This document shows, piece by piece, positions 42,331-51,392 of a DNA stretch of 58,785 bases. Within the stretch, counting starts at the first letter, position 1. Each line of letters begins with the position of its first letter. This stretch comes from Treponema sp. (GTDB lineage Bacteria > Spirochaetota > Spirochaetia > Treponematales > Treponemataceae). The position numbers and the translations under genes are program-made. Below the pieces are notes generated by a model. It did not search any database and was not told where the DNA came from. It was given only the letters and a program-made list of their open reading frames with translations. The DNA is taken from positions 1-58,785 of the forward strand of contig JAHAZL010000103.1 in NCBI GenBank assembly GCA_018384055.1. Reading direction: 5' to 3'.

Positions 42331-43920
42331 ATGAAACAAAAATCACTGCTTGCGAAAGGCCTTTCCCTTTCAGTCCTTACCTTACTTTCCAGAATCCTCG
42401 GCCTCATCCGCGAAATGACAAAGGCCCGCTTTCTTGGTACAAGTGCCTTTTCCGATGCTTTCGGAATCGCCTTCATGATTCCAAACCTTTTCCGCAGGCT
42501 TTTTGCAGAAAATTCAATTTCAGTTGCTTTCATCCCAACCTTCAAGAACTATCTTGAAGACTCCAACACTACTGAAGGAAAGAAAGAGGCAGAAGATTTT
42601 GTAAAGGCAACCTTTACCCTCGTTTCCTTCCTTACCGTTTGCTTCGTTTCAATCGGAATGGCTTTGACTCCATTTATCCTCAAAATCTTCTATTCTACGG
42701 AAGACATTGTAGCAATGAACGAAGCCATTATCCTTACAAGAATCATGTTCCCCTACCTTGTGGTAATCTCCATTGCAGCATTTTTCCAGGGAATATTGAA
42801 TGGCCTCAAGATTTTTTCACCTTCAGGCTTTACACCGATTCTTTTCAATACCATTGTAATTGCGGCAACCTACATCCTTTCAAGATGGACCGCAAACCCT
42901 GCCCGCGCCATGGCCATCGGTGTAATTACCGGCGGAACAGTTCAGGCTTTGTTTCAGCTTCCTTTCGTATTGAAAAACAACTGGCGCATTACCTTTACAA
43001 CCTTGAAGAAAGCCTTTACGAATGCGGGGACAAAAAAAGTTCTGGCCCTTGTAGGTCCAACAATCATAGGGATGGCGGGCTACCAGATCAACGACATCGT
43101 TTCTTCTGCCCTGGCAACAAGAGCCGGCGAAGGCGTTGTTTCAAGCCTCCAGTATTCTCTAAGGCTTCAGGAACTCATCCTTGGCATCTGCGCCGTAACC
43201 ATCGGAACAATCATCCTTCCGGACCTTACGGGATATGCAAAGAAGCAGGAATGGGTCAACTTCAACGGACTTCTTGGACAGTCGGTTAAAATCATGGCCC
43301 TCATTGCAGTTCCAATCACCTTCTATTCTCTCCTCATGAGCGAAAACATCATCAGCCTTATTTTCTCAGGCGGAAAATTCAACGCTGATTCAGTAAAGAT
43401 GACCATGGAAGTTTTCAATTTCCACATAATCGGCCTTTTCTTCATTGCCGTAAACAGAATCGTAAGCCCTGCCTTCTATGCACAGCAGAATACAAAAAGC
43501 CCAACAATTGCCGGCCTTGTAAACTTTGCGGTCAACATCACCCTTGCTTCACTGCTTGCCGGAAATTACAAGGGACGCGGAATTGCCATCGCATTGACAG
43601 CTGCAAGCGCAGTAAACACAGCAGTTCTTTTCTTCTTCCTTAAAAAGACAAAGGGAATTGAAGTCGGAAAACTTGTAAAATCAATTATTGCCTACACCCT
43701 TAAGATTGCAGTCTTTTCTTTGATAGCTTCGGTTCCGGTTTACTTTATGAAGGATGCTGTCATCGGATTCTTTGCTGGGCACACAAGAATCGTCAGCCAC
43801 GGAATTCCGGTTGCCGCAACCGCCGCAGTTTTTGGAATTGTCGGAATAATTTTGCTTTTTGCAACAAAAGACGGAATCGTAAAGGCCGCAGCAGGAAAAA
43901 TAAAAAGAAGATCGAAATAG
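42331..43920 (+). CDS. murJ: lipid II flippase MurJ (MviN)
   Basis: A 529-residue MOP-superfamily membrane protein with about fourteen helices. The N-terminus KGLSLSVLTLLSRILGLIREMTKARFLG and then FSDAFGIAFMIPNLFRRLFAENSISVAFIP are textbook MurJ, including the conserved Arg residues of the central cavity. It flips the peptidoglycan precursor lipid II across the inner membrane. There is no ribosome site; the ATG is six bases after a -10 TATTAT. It is followed 26 bp later by an M24 peptidase gene that has a ribosome site. Confidence 0.95.
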   Translation: MKQKSLLAKGLSLSVLTLLSRILGLIREMTKARFLGTSAFSDAFGIAFMIPNLFRRLFAENSISVAFIPTFKNYLEDSNTTEGKKEAEDFVKATFTLVSFLTVCFVSIGMALTPFILKIFYSTEDIVAMNEAIILTRIMFPYLVVISIAAFFQGILNGLKIFSPSGFTPILFNTIVIAATYILSRWTANPARAMAIGVITGGTVQALFQLPFVLKNNWRITFTTLKKAFTNAGTKKVLALVGPTIIGMAGYQINDIVSSALATRAGEGVVSSLQYSLRLQELILGICAVTIGTIILPDLTGYAKKQEWVNFNGLLGQSVKIMALIAVPITFYSLLMSENIISLIFSGGKFNADSVKMTMEVFNFHIIGLFFIAVNRIVSPAFYAQQNTKSPTIAGLVNFAVNITLASLLAGNYKGRGIAIALTAASAVNTAVLFFFLKKTKGIEVGKLVKSIIAYTLKIAVFSLIASVPVYFMKDAVIGFFAGHTRIVSHGIPVAATAAVFGIVGIILLFATKDGIVKAAAGKIKRRSK

Positions 43921-43946
43921 CATTTTAGTGATCAAGGGGACAGACC

Positions 43947-45071
43947 ATGGATTTTGACGTTTTATATAGAACAAGAAGAGATAAAGTTTCATCCTACATG
44001 AAGGAACAGGGAATTAAGGCCGCAGTTTTTGAAGACAGCGAAGACCGTCGCGAACCTGCCCTTAGGTATCTGACGGGACATCCAACAGATGCCCTCCTCC
44101 TCATTACCGACGACGGGAACAGCATCCTCATTCCATGGGACGAAAACCTTGCAAAGGAAAGGGCCCACGCAGACCAGATAATTCCCTCTACAAAATACGA
44201 GCGCAACTATGCCAAAGCTCTTGTAGAACTCCTTTCTTCATACGCCTATGAAAAAGGCAGTGCCATTGCTTTCTGCGAGGAAACCCAATACTGCCAGTAT
44301 GCCAAATACAGGGAAGAACTTAAGGACTGGGACATTCAGCTTAAGGAAGACAGCGTCCACAACTTTGTCCGCAACATGAGGGCTGTAAAAGATTCTTACG
44401 AAATCGAATGCACTAAAAAAGCCTGTGCAATTACAGACGACATGACCCTCATAATCATGGACGGCGTAAAAAGCGGAAAGTTCACAACAGAAATGGATGT
44501 GGCCCTCTTTGTTGAACGCTACCTTCGCGAAAAGGGAGCTGAAAGAACAAGTTTCGATACCCTTGCAGCAGGTCCTGCCCGCAGTTTTGCAATCCACGCC
44601 TTTCCGGGATACACAGGCGGACTATGGGCAAGCAAAGGCCTTTCAATCCTTGACTACGGAGTATGCTATGAAGGCTATGCAAGCGACTGTACAATCACAG
44701 TTGCAAACAAACCTTCCGCAGAACAGCAGAAACTTCTGGACTTGGTTCAAACTGCAGCCGACGAATGCCGCAAGCTTTACATGCCTGGGATGAAAATATC
44801 CGATGCAGTAGCAAAAGCTGACCAGATTTTTGCAGAGGCAGGCCGCAACATGCCCCACGGTCTTGGTCACGGAACAGGGCTTGAGATTCACGAAGCACCT
44901 TTCGTAAGCAAGAGAGCCCCAAAGGACAAGACTTTTATTCCTGGAAACATAATCACCCTGGAACCTGGTCTTTACGATCCTGAACTGGGTGGAGTTCGAC
45001 TTGAAAACGATGTCCTTATTACCGAAACGGGCAACGAACTTCTCTTGCACAGCAAAATCTTCATAATCTAG
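43947..45071 (+). CDS. M24-family aminopeptidase (Xaa-Pro type)
   Basis: A 374-residue enzyme with a creatinase-like N-domain (1-130) and a pita-bread M24 domain. Metal ligands: Asp in SILDYGVCYEGYASDCTIT (two Asp), His in LGHGTGLEIHEAP, Glu in TLEPGLY and Glu in VRLENDVL. Such enzymes remove N-terminal residues before proline. The ribosome site is AAGGGGA within AAGGGGACAGACC, the same motif as the repeats at 8521-8590, directly abutting the ATG. It probably shares the murJ transcript. Confidence 0.9.
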   Translation: MDFDVLYRTRRDKVSSYMKEQGIKAAVFEDSEDRREPALRYLTGHPTDALLLITDDGNSILIPWDENLAKERAHADQIIPSTKYERNYAKALVELLSSYAYEKGSAIAFCEETQYCQYAKYREELKDWDIQLKEDSVHNFVRNMRAVKDSYEIECTKKACAITDDMTLIIMDGVKSGKFTTEMDVALFVERYLREKGAERTSFDTLAAGPARSFAIHAFPGYTGGLWASKGLSILDYGVCYEGYASDCTITVANKPSAEQQKLLDLVQTAADECRKLYMPGMKISDAVAKADQIFAEAGRNMPHGLGHGTGLEIHEAPFVSKRAPKDKTFIPGNIITLEPGLYDPELGGVRLENDVLITETGNELLLHSKIFII

Positions 45072-45152
45072 GGAGTTTTGATAGCCTTTCATTTTCTTTC
45101 TGCCTATATTTTCAAAATCCCTTAAAATCACTACTATATAGGACGATAAAAA

Positions 45153-45929
45153 ATGAAAGACTGTTACAAAATCCTGGGCGTACCTCACAATGCCACACTG
45201 GCAGAAATAAAGCACGCCTTCAGACAAAAAGCAAAGCTTCTTCACCCTGACATTACGGGACAGGATTCTAGGGAATTCCGCGAACTGAAGTCAGCCTACG
45301 AAACTTTATCCGACCTTAAGGCACGCCAGCTTTTTGACGAATCTTACTCCTTCAAACAGTCTCACAACACTTACACGGAAAATCCATTCAGGAATAAATC
45401 CGGCTACAAAAAATTTGATTACAGAAAATGGCTTTCGGAACGCACTGACGATGAAAGCCGTGCAAAGCTCATTCTCTTCGACCTTCTCCACAACAACGAC
45501 GATGAAGCCGTTGCAGAATTCAAGAGGATGAACATGGAGCATCCAAACTTCCGACTTTCCTACTGGCTCATCAGGAAAGACTTCATGGATTTTGGATTCA
45601 TTCTTGCAGAAGAACTTGTCCTGAGGCAGGAATACTACGATGCAGTCATTCTTCTTGAGCAGATAATCAAGATGGAATATTCTTTCAGTTACTTCAGGCA
45701 TTTCTTTCCTGAAGTACTCAGCCTTGCACGACATGTACTCCGCAATAATATAGAAGAAGCCTGCAGTCCAGAACTTGCCATCGATGCCTGGGAAAGAGCA
45801 CTGGACCTGAACCTTGGAAAAGAAGATGATGCATTCTTCCTTTTGAAAATGGCAAATGCCTATGAAAAAATCGGAGACAGTTTTACGGCGGAACGCTGCA
45901 AGGAAGAGGCTGTAAAATTAAGCAGGTAA
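45153..45929 (+). CDS. J-domain protein with helical C-terminal region
   Basis: A 258-residue protein. Residues 3-66 are a J domain with HPD at 31-33 (KLLHPDITGQDSREFRELKSAYETLSD), which stimulates DnaK-type ATPases. There is no G/F-rich or zinc region, so it is a class C co-chaperone rather than DnaJ. The C-terminal part (about 100-255) is helical and TPR-like, ending in FFLLKMANAYEKIGDSFTAERCKEEA. An AGGA site lies eight bases upstream. Client and partner are unknown. It stands between an M24 peptidase and map on the same strand. Confidence 0.88.
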   Translation: MKDCYKILGVPHNATLAEIKHAFRQKAKLLHPDITGQDSREFRELKSAYETLSDLKARQLFDESYSFKQSHNTYTENPFRNKSGYKKFDYRKWLSERTDDESRAKLILFDLLHNNDDEAVAEFKRMNMEHPNFRLSYWLIRKDFMDFGFILAEELVLRQEYYDAVILLEQIIKMEYSFSYFRHFFPEVLSLARHVLRNNIEEACSPELAIDAWERALDLNLGKEDDAFFLLKMANAYEKIGDSFTAERCKEEAVKLSR

Positions 45930-45990
45930 GAAAGGTTCTAAAAATTGCTACAACAGAAAAATACTTTGTAATAAAATATGGAGCATATAG

Positions 45991-46770
45991 ATGATTATCT
46001 TAAAAAACGAAGATCAGATTAGAGGAATCAGAAAAAGCTGCCACCTTCTGGCAGACCTTTTCAACGAAATCATTCCAAGGGTAAAGCCTGGAATCAGCAC
46101 AAAGGAAATTGACGACTGGTGCTGCGAATTCGTACGCAAGTTTGGCGGAGTTCCTGCATGGTATGAAGAAAACTTTCCTGGATGTGCCTGCATCAGCATC
46201 AACAACCAGGTCATTCACGGAGTACCATCAAGAAAAAGAATTGTGAAGGACGGTGACCTTGTTTCTTTAGACATTGGCATAAACCTTAACGGATTCATTT
46301 CCGACAGCACACACACTGTTCTTGTTGGAAACGTAAAGCCTGCTCACCAGAAGCTTTGCCGCGTTACAGGGGAAAGCCTTATGGCTGGAATAGCGGCATG
46401 CCAGAAAGGCAACAGGGTAAGTGACATTGCAAATGCAGTGTACAAAATCTGTGCAGAAGAAAACCACTACGGCGTAGTTTATGACTACTGCGGGCACGGC
46501 GTTGGAATCGGAGTTCACGAAGACCCAAGCATTCCTAACTGCCCTTCTGCTGGCCCTAACCCTCGCATTCAGGCAGGGATGGTTCTTGCCATCGAGCCAA
46601 TGATTAACGAAGGAACTGCTGATGTTGAAATTGAAGACGGAAGCGAATGGACAGTCGTTACTGCAGACGGAAGCTGGAGCTGCCACGAAGAACACACGGT
46701 TGCAGTTTTTGAAGACCACAACGAGATCCTTACAGACCTCGACTACAACGGTAATTCTTGTTTGAAATAA
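45991..46770 (+). CDS. map: methionine aminopeptidase, type I
   Basis: A 259-residue MetAP that removes the initiator methionine co-translationally. Metal ligands: Asp in VSLDIGINLNGFISDSTHT (two Asp), His in GHGVGIGVHEDP, Glu in AIEPMINEG and Glu in CHEEHTVAV. NNQVIHGVPS holds the conserved His. The length is that of a plain type Ia core. GGAG precedes the start. It precedes icd by 33 bp. Confidence 0.95.
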   Translation: MIILKNEDQIRGIRKSCHLLADLFNEIIPRVKPGISTKEIDDWCCEFVRKFGGVPAWYEENFPGCACISINNQVIHGVPSRKRIVKDGDLVSLDIGINLNGFISDSTHTVLVGNVKPAHQKLCRVTGESLMAGIAACQKGNRVSDIANAVYKICAEENHYGVVYDYCGHGVGIGVHEDPSIPNCPSAGPNPRIQAGMVLAIEPMINEGTADVEIEDGSEWTVVTADGSWSCHEEHTVAVFEDHNEILTDLDYNGNSCLK

Positions 46771-46803
46771 ACAGGTAACATATAAGACATACAGGAGATT
46801 TAT

Positions 46804-48003
46804 ATGGCTAAGATTGAAATGAAGAATCCTATCGCAGAACTCGACGGCGATGAAATGACTCGCGTTCTTTGGGCAGTAATCAAGGAAAAACTTCTTGAAC
46901 CATTCGTAGACCTCAAGACTGAATACTATGACCTTGGACTCAAAAGCCGAGACGACAGCGATGACAAGATTACTTATGCTGCAGCAGAAGCAATCAAGAG
47001 ACTTCATGTTGGCGTTAAGTGTGCTACAATCACATCCAACGAAGCACGCGTAAAGGAATACAACCTCAAGCAGCTTACACGTTCACCAAACGGAATTATC
47101 CGCGAAGAACTTGACGGTACAGTTTTCCGCGCACCAATTTTCGTAAACAACATCCAGTGCTGCGTTACAAGCTGGAAGAAGCCAATCGTCCTTGGACGCC
47201 ACGCTTACGGTGATGTTTACAAGAACTGCGAAATCAAGGTTCCAGGTGCTGGAAAAGCAGAACTTGTTTTCACAGCAGAAGACGGAACAGAAATCCGCAA
47301 GACTATTCAGATGATGAAGGGACCTGGAATTCTTCAGGGCATCCACAACATGGACAAGTCAATCGAAAGCTTTGCACGCTGCTGCTTTAACTATGCCCTC
47401 GATCAGAAGATCAGCGTATGGCTCGGAACAAAGGACACAATCTCAAAGACTTATGACGGAAACTTCAAGACTATCTTCCAGAAGATTTTCGATGAGGAAT
47501 TCAAGGCAAAATTTGATGCTGCAGGAATCGAATATTTCTACACCCTCATCGATGACTGTGTAGCACGCATCATGAAGCATGAAGGCGGAATCCTTTGGGC
47601 ATGCAAGAACTACGACGGTGACGTTATGAGCGACATGATTGCCTCTGCATGCGGTTCATTGGCAATGATGACTTCTGTTCTCGTAAGCCCGGACGGAAAC
47701 TTTGAATACGAAGCAAGCCACGGAACAGTTCAGAAGCACTACTACCGCTACCTTAAGGGTGAAAAGACATCTACAAACCCTGTTGCAACAATCTTCGCAT
47801 GGACAGGTGCCCTTGCAAAGCGCGGCGAACTTGACGGAACACCAGAACTCGTAGATTTTGCAAAGAAGCTTGAAAAGGCAACCCTCGACGTTATCGAAGA
47901 AGGAACAATGACAGGAGACCTTGCACGCCTTGCAAACCCACCTGCAAAACAGGTTCTTGATTCATGGGCTTTCATTGATGCTATTGCTGCAAAGCTAAAA
48001 TAA
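46804..48003 (+). CDS. icd: NADP-dependent isocitrate dehydrogenase (eukaryote-like type)
   Basis: A 399-residue IDH of the homodimeric type II subfamily shared by eukaryotes and some bacteria, not the E. coli type. Landmarks: ELDGDEMTRVLW near the N-terminus, CATITSNEARVKEYNLK, RSPNGIIREELDGTVFR, the metal aspartates in IDDCVARIMKHEGG and YDGDVMSDMIA, and SHGTVQKHYYRY. It converts isocitrate to 2-oxoglutarate, here probably for glutamate supply. AGGAG precedes the start. A MITE-like repeat begins 26 bp after the stop; no separate terminator is seen. Confidence 0.96.
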   Translation: MAKIEMKNPIAELDGDEMTRVLWAVIKEKLLEPFVDLKTEYYDLGLKSRDDSDDKITYAAAEAIKRLHVGVKCATITSNEARVKEYNLKQLTRSPNGIIREELDGTVFRAPIFVNNIQCCVTSWKKPIVLGRHAYGDVYKNCEIKVPGAGKAELVFTAEDGTEIRKTIQMMKGPGILQGIHNMDKSIESFARCCFNYALDQKISVWLGTKDTISKTYDGNFKTIFQKIFDEEFKAKFDAAGIEYFYTLIDDCVARIMKHEGGILWACKNYDGDVMSDMIASACGSLAMMTSVLVSPDGNFEYEASHGTVQKHYYRYLKGEKTSTNPVATIFAWTGALAKRGELDGTPELVDFAKKLEKATLDVIEEGTMTGDLARLANPPAKQVLDSWAFIDAIAAKLK

Positions 48004-48028
48004 TATGAATCCGAAAGGATATAAAAAA

Positions 48029-48149
48029 GGGGATGACCAATAAGCATGAGTCATTGCCGTGCTCGACACGGCAATCTCTTGTATTGCAATTAAATGGATT
48101 TTCGGGTCAAGAACGAAAATGATACTTTTTGAACTTATTGACAGCCTCC
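48029..48149. repeat. MITE-like structured repeat, copy 2
   Basis: About 121 bp. The core (ATGAGTCATTGCCGTGCTCG onward) matches 1472-1535 with only one base changed, in the same orientation. The ends are exchanged: its left end GGGGATGACCAATAAG matches the right end of copy 1, and its right end carries GGCTGTCAATAAGT like the left of copy 1. The second hairpin keeps its stem (ATTTTCG/CGAAAAT) while the loop differs. Confidence 0.75.
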
Positions 48150-48181
48150 TTTTTTTACCATCTTTAGATTATAATCATAAT

Positions 48182-48817
48182 ATGAACGTATTTAACTATT
48201 CCTTAAAAAAAACTCCCATGCGGTACAGATAGTTTACGGCATTTTCTTTGGTCTCATGAATCTTATGATAAACAGCATTGCTGTTGGAATACTTAAGATT
48301 CCTTTCTATATGGACACTATTTTCACTGTTGCGGCAGGATTCATTGAAAATTTCAAAAAGCATAAAACATTATGCCTTCGAACTTATTTCAATCCAAAGC
48401 TCAGCACAAAGAAATACGAATTTATTCATCATTCTTTTCTCTGCCTTTTTCTTTACCGCAATTTTCATCATAACATTATATTTTTCCAAAGAACATCAGA
48501 CAAGGGAATCAAAAAGGTTCATTGCTGAAATCTACAAAGGAGTTGACGAAGAAAGAGCCCGCATTTCAAGGGAACCGCACCATACTGTAGCACAGGAACT
48601 TTTTGGGGCATCGTTAAAAATCGAAAGCATTGACAGATGCAATGAAAAAGACTTGAATGATCTTTCAATTAAAATAAGGGAAACGATTACAGAAATCAGG
48701 AATGTCTGCTATAACCTGAACCCACCCTCTTTCATCGATGACACTTATTTTGAAATTACACTTGCACTGCATCTGAAGGCACGGAAAATAATATTGACGC
48801 TTTTAAACATTGAATAA
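48182..48817 (+). pseudogene. broken NarX/DegS-type sensor histidine kinase
   Basis: Three pieces of one gene. ATG 48182 (six bases after TATAAT) reads 16 codons to a stop at 48230. A second frame gives QIVYGIFFGLMNLMINSIAVGILKIP, a membrane N-terminus. The first frame then resumes near 48370 with a further membrane helix and EERARISREPHHTVAQELFGASLKIES. That is the HisKA_3 phosphoacceptor region (normally ELHDTVAQ), here with Leu to Pro and Asp to His changes. The ATPase domain is missing. It lies beside a MITE-like repeat and cannot encode a working kinase. No response regulator is adjacent. Confidence 0.8.
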
Positions 48818-48841
48818 ATGACAATCCGTCACTTTCTTTCC

Positions 48842-50131
48842 TTAGAAAGGTTTGCATGTAACGCCGAATGCAACAAGAACTACATTCTTTGAAAGGGTTG
48901 TTGGATAACCACTGACGTTGTAATCCTGGTCAAAGTACTTGCAGTACATGAAAGAACCTGTGAGGGCTATCTTTTCAGTAATTTTGTATTCACAACCTGT
49001 TCCGAAGGCAAGACTATCAAGAACTGGACTGAAAATATTGTTTGTATCAGACTTAGTTCCGTTTGTACCGTAAGAAATACCGGCACTTATCATAAGGCAG
49101 CTGTTAATCTGATAATCTGCACCCAAAGCTATTTCAAAAGAATTTCCGTAATCGTATTTTGAACCATCCATCGGACTTTCCATAGTAGCAAATCTGTTGA
49201 AGTAATAGTTGATGCTTGTGCTTGCATAAAGGTCTTCAAGAATCTGGTATCCGAAACCAAGGTTAAGAACAGCAGGAAGATCGTTTGCAAAAGAATCCTT
49301 TTCATTTGTAATAATTTCTTTGATTACAGAATACTGTCCTTTGAAAGAATGATATTCATAGTTAAGTCTTGTAATCGACTGGTACTGTGCACTGATGTCC
49401 ATGAGTTCCGTTGGTTTGTAGTGAATACCGAACATTGCACCAACACTGTATCCGTCAGCCTTGTATCCGACTGTATCACTTCCGCCATTAATCATTGCGA
49501 GATAAGGGCTTGAAAGTTCAATTGACTGAGTACCGTGCATAAAGCGGGCTGCAACAGCAAGTGAAAGGTTGTCCAAAACCTTTGTAGAAAGACCGATGAT
49601 TTCACCAAGCTGAACTGAATAAACATCAAGGCTATGGTTCTTTGCAATGTTTGCAAAAAGTTTTCCTTCATTTGTATTGAGGCCTGACTTCATTGCCTTG
49701 CCGGCAAATGCAAGACCAGTTGCAGCTGTACCATCATTGTATTCAAGGTTCCCGCCACCACCAAAAACGCCAAAACCAAAGAAGACTGCAGAATCACCCT
49801 TCTTGTAAACTACTTCTGCGTTTGGATAAAGATATACCAATCTGTTGTCTTCATAAGATTTATTGATTCCAAGAGCATTGAACGATGGAAAATCAAGCTT
49901 ATTTGCATAGTTTTTGAAAACAAGCTGATCACCAGCTTCAACATAAAGACCATCGTCCATGAAAGAAATGCCGCCAATGTTATAAAATACGGCTTCTGGC
50001 CTCTTGCATTCTGTATTGCGGCTTGGGTTTCTTTCGTAGCCTGCGTTGAGGTTTGTTTTGTTGTCAACACCACCTGCAAACACCACAGATGCTGCCATAA
50101 CTGAAACTGCTAAAGCAAAAATTCTTTTCAT
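48842..50131 (-). CDS. FadL/OmpP1-family outer-membrane protein
   Basis: A 429-residue protein with a cleavable signal peptide (KRIFALAVSVMAASVVFA|GG). The mature N-terminus has the FadL/OmpP1 pattern: KRPEAVFYNIGGISFMDDGLYVEAGDQLVFKNY. It is followed by many alternating amphipathic strands and a C-terminal aromatic residue (VTCKPF), as in outer-membrane barrels. FadL-type channels carry hydrophobic molecules such as long-chain fatty acids; several are known in treponemes. I start at ATG 50131 because AGGAG precedes it; the longer frame adds a stretch without signal-peptide character. Ligand unknown. Confidence 0.85.
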   Translation of the reverse strand: MKRIFALAVSVMAASVVFAGGVDNKTNLNAGYERNPSRNTECKRPEAVFYNIGGISFMDDGLYVEAGDQLVFKNYANKLDFPSFNALGINKSYEDNRLVYLYPNAEVVYKKGDSAVFFGFGVFGGGGNLEYNDGTAATGLAFAGKAMKSGLNTNEGKLFANIAKNHSLDVYSVQLGEIIGLSTKVLDNLSLAVAARFMHGTQSIELSSPYLAMINGGSDTVGYKADGYSVGAMFGIHYKPTELMDISAQYQSITRLNYEYHSFKGQYSVIKEIITNEKDSFANDLPAVLNLGFGYQILEDLYASTSINYYFNRFATMESPMDGSKYDYGNSFEIALGADYQINSCLMISAGISYGTNGTKSDTNNIFSPVLDSLAFGTGCEYKITEKIALTGSFMYCKYFDQDYNVSGYPTTLSKNVVLVAFGVTCKPF

Positions 50132-50209
50132 AACATCTCCTGTTAATATGACAAATAATACTTTTTTTTTCATTAAAATTACAAGGTGAAAACTGAAGAA
50201 AACAGTAAA

Positions 50210-51037
50210 TTAAATTATGCAGCCACCAAAAGGAATATTGAAGCGTTTGCAAAGAGTCTCATATTCGGTTCTGTCTGCATCCCCTTTTAAGCTTGTCACA
50301 AAGAAGGTCATGTCTTCAGGAAGATTTTCAGATTCCTTTTTACCCGGTGCTGTCTTGATGACATCAAGGGCATGGTTTGAAACCCCATCGCGGCTGTCCA
50401 CTACAAAAACCTTTTTCCAGCTTTTTGAGGCAAAGGCTTCTTCAATCTCCCTGGCCATGTGGGTAAAGTGAGTGCATCCAAGAATTATGGTGTCGCATCC
50501 ATTGCTGTTGAAATATTCTACAGCGGGCATTACAGCTTCAATTTTTTCTTCTTTTGAGGCTGTAAACAATTTATGCTCGATGAAATCAATCAATTCTGGA
50601 TCCCCCCTTTTAAATACGGTGCAGTCACTTGCAAAATCTTCTATGAGCTTTTCCGAATACTTGTGGTTAACGGAAGCATTTGTCGCAAGGAAACCGATTT
50701 TCTTATTAAGTGAAACTTTTGCGGCAAGTTTTATGGCAGGAACAGTACCGATTATAGGAAGATCAGGATGAAGTTTTCTGAGTTCATCCAAAGCGGTAAC
50801 GGAAATGGTATTGCAGGCAATTATTACAGCTCGAGGATTCCAGTTTTTTACGATAGTATCTATGGCTTCAGAAGAACACCGGACAATTTCCTCGAAGGAT
50901 TTTTCGCCATAGGGAAAATGAACCGTATCACCAAGATACACACACCGGCTTTCAGAAGATTTTTCCTTAAGCAAAAGCATGTACGGAATTCCTCCCGTTC
51001 CGCTGTCAAGAAAAGCAAAATCAATTACATTCTTCAT
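50210..51037 (-). CDS. murI: glutamate racemase
   Basis: A 275-residue cofactor-independent racemase that supplies D-glutamate for peptidoglycan. The two catalytic cysteines are in VIIACNTISVTAL and IILGCTHFTHMA; substrate-binding FLDSGTGGIPYM (usually DSGxGG) and GDTVHFPYG lie near the N-terminus. Length is normal. AGGA precedes the start. It follows a small zinc-ribbon gene by 8 bp on the same strand, so the two are co-transcribed. Confidence 0.93.
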   Translation of the reverse strand: MKNVIDFAFLDSGTGGIPYMLLLKEKSSESRCVYLGDTVHFPYGEKSFEEIVRCSSEAIDTIVKNWNPRAVIIACNTISVTALDELRKLHPDLPIIGTVPAIKLAAKVSLNKKIGFLATNASVNHKYSEKLIEDFASDCTVFKRGDPELIDFIEHKLFTASKEEKIEAVMPAVEYFNSNGCDTIILGCTHFTHMAREIEEAFASKSWKKVFVVDSRDGVSNHALDVIKTAPGKKESENLPEDMTFFVTSLKGDADRTEYETLCKRFNIPFGGCII

Positions 51038-51045
51038 AAAAAATC

Positions 51046-51339
51046 CTAAATGCCGAACAATGCGTCAAAGGCACTTTTTGCAGCTGCTTTTTTATCATCT
51101 GCAGATGAATTAATACCATCAGCTCCATTGAATCCTCTCTTTACCATAAAGGCATCGCAGAAATTGGCCCTTTCCTTATCCACAATGTTTTCATCAATAT
51201 TTTCACGGCAATCGAAATGACAGCCAGGAGAGTAGAACTTACAGTTTCTGCATGAGTGAAGGTCGGCATGACAGACAGGACATTCAGAAGTTCTGCTTAT
51301 AGTTTCAATTTCAATGTTATTCTTGCATTTCCAGCACAT
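51046..51339 (-). CDS. small cysteine-rich zinc-ribbon protein
   Basis: A 97-residue protein with four CxxC-type or paired cysteine sites: MCWKC, CPVC, CRNCKFYSPGCHFDC and a later NFCDAF. The first four Cys make a zinc ribbon. The segment CRNCKFYSPGCHFDCREN...VDKERANFCDAF recurs in small conserved bacterial proteins of unknown role as I recall them. The start is seven bases after -10 TATTAT with no ribosome site. It shares an overlapping divergent promoter region with the pentapeptide gene and is probably co-transcribed with murI. Confidence 0.78.
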   Translation of the reverse strand: MCWKCKNNIEIETISRTSECPVCHADLHSCRNCKFYSPGCHFDCRENIDENIVDKERANFCDAFMVKRGFNGADGINSSADDKKAAAKSAFDALFGI

Positions 51340-51346
51340 GACTTAA

Positions 51347-51375
51347 ATAATATTCATTTGACTATTTCTTATCAA
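51347..51375 (-). promoter_or_regulatory. promoter of the zinc-ribbon/murI unit, leaderless type
   Basis: Minus strand: -35 TTGATA (51370-51375), 17 bp, -10 TATTAT (51347-51352), seven bases to the ATG. It overlaps the opposite promoter at 51358-51386. Confidence 0.6.
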
Positions 51376-51386
51376 TAACATAACAT
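51358..51386 (+). promoter_or_regulatory. promoter of the pentapeptide gene, leaderless type
   Basis: -35 TTGACT (51358-51363), 17 bp, -10 TAACAT (51381-51386), TTCCCT, then ATG 51393. The -10 is the same hexamer as in the trp promoters. Confidence 0.6.
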
Positions 51387-51392
51387 TTCCCT

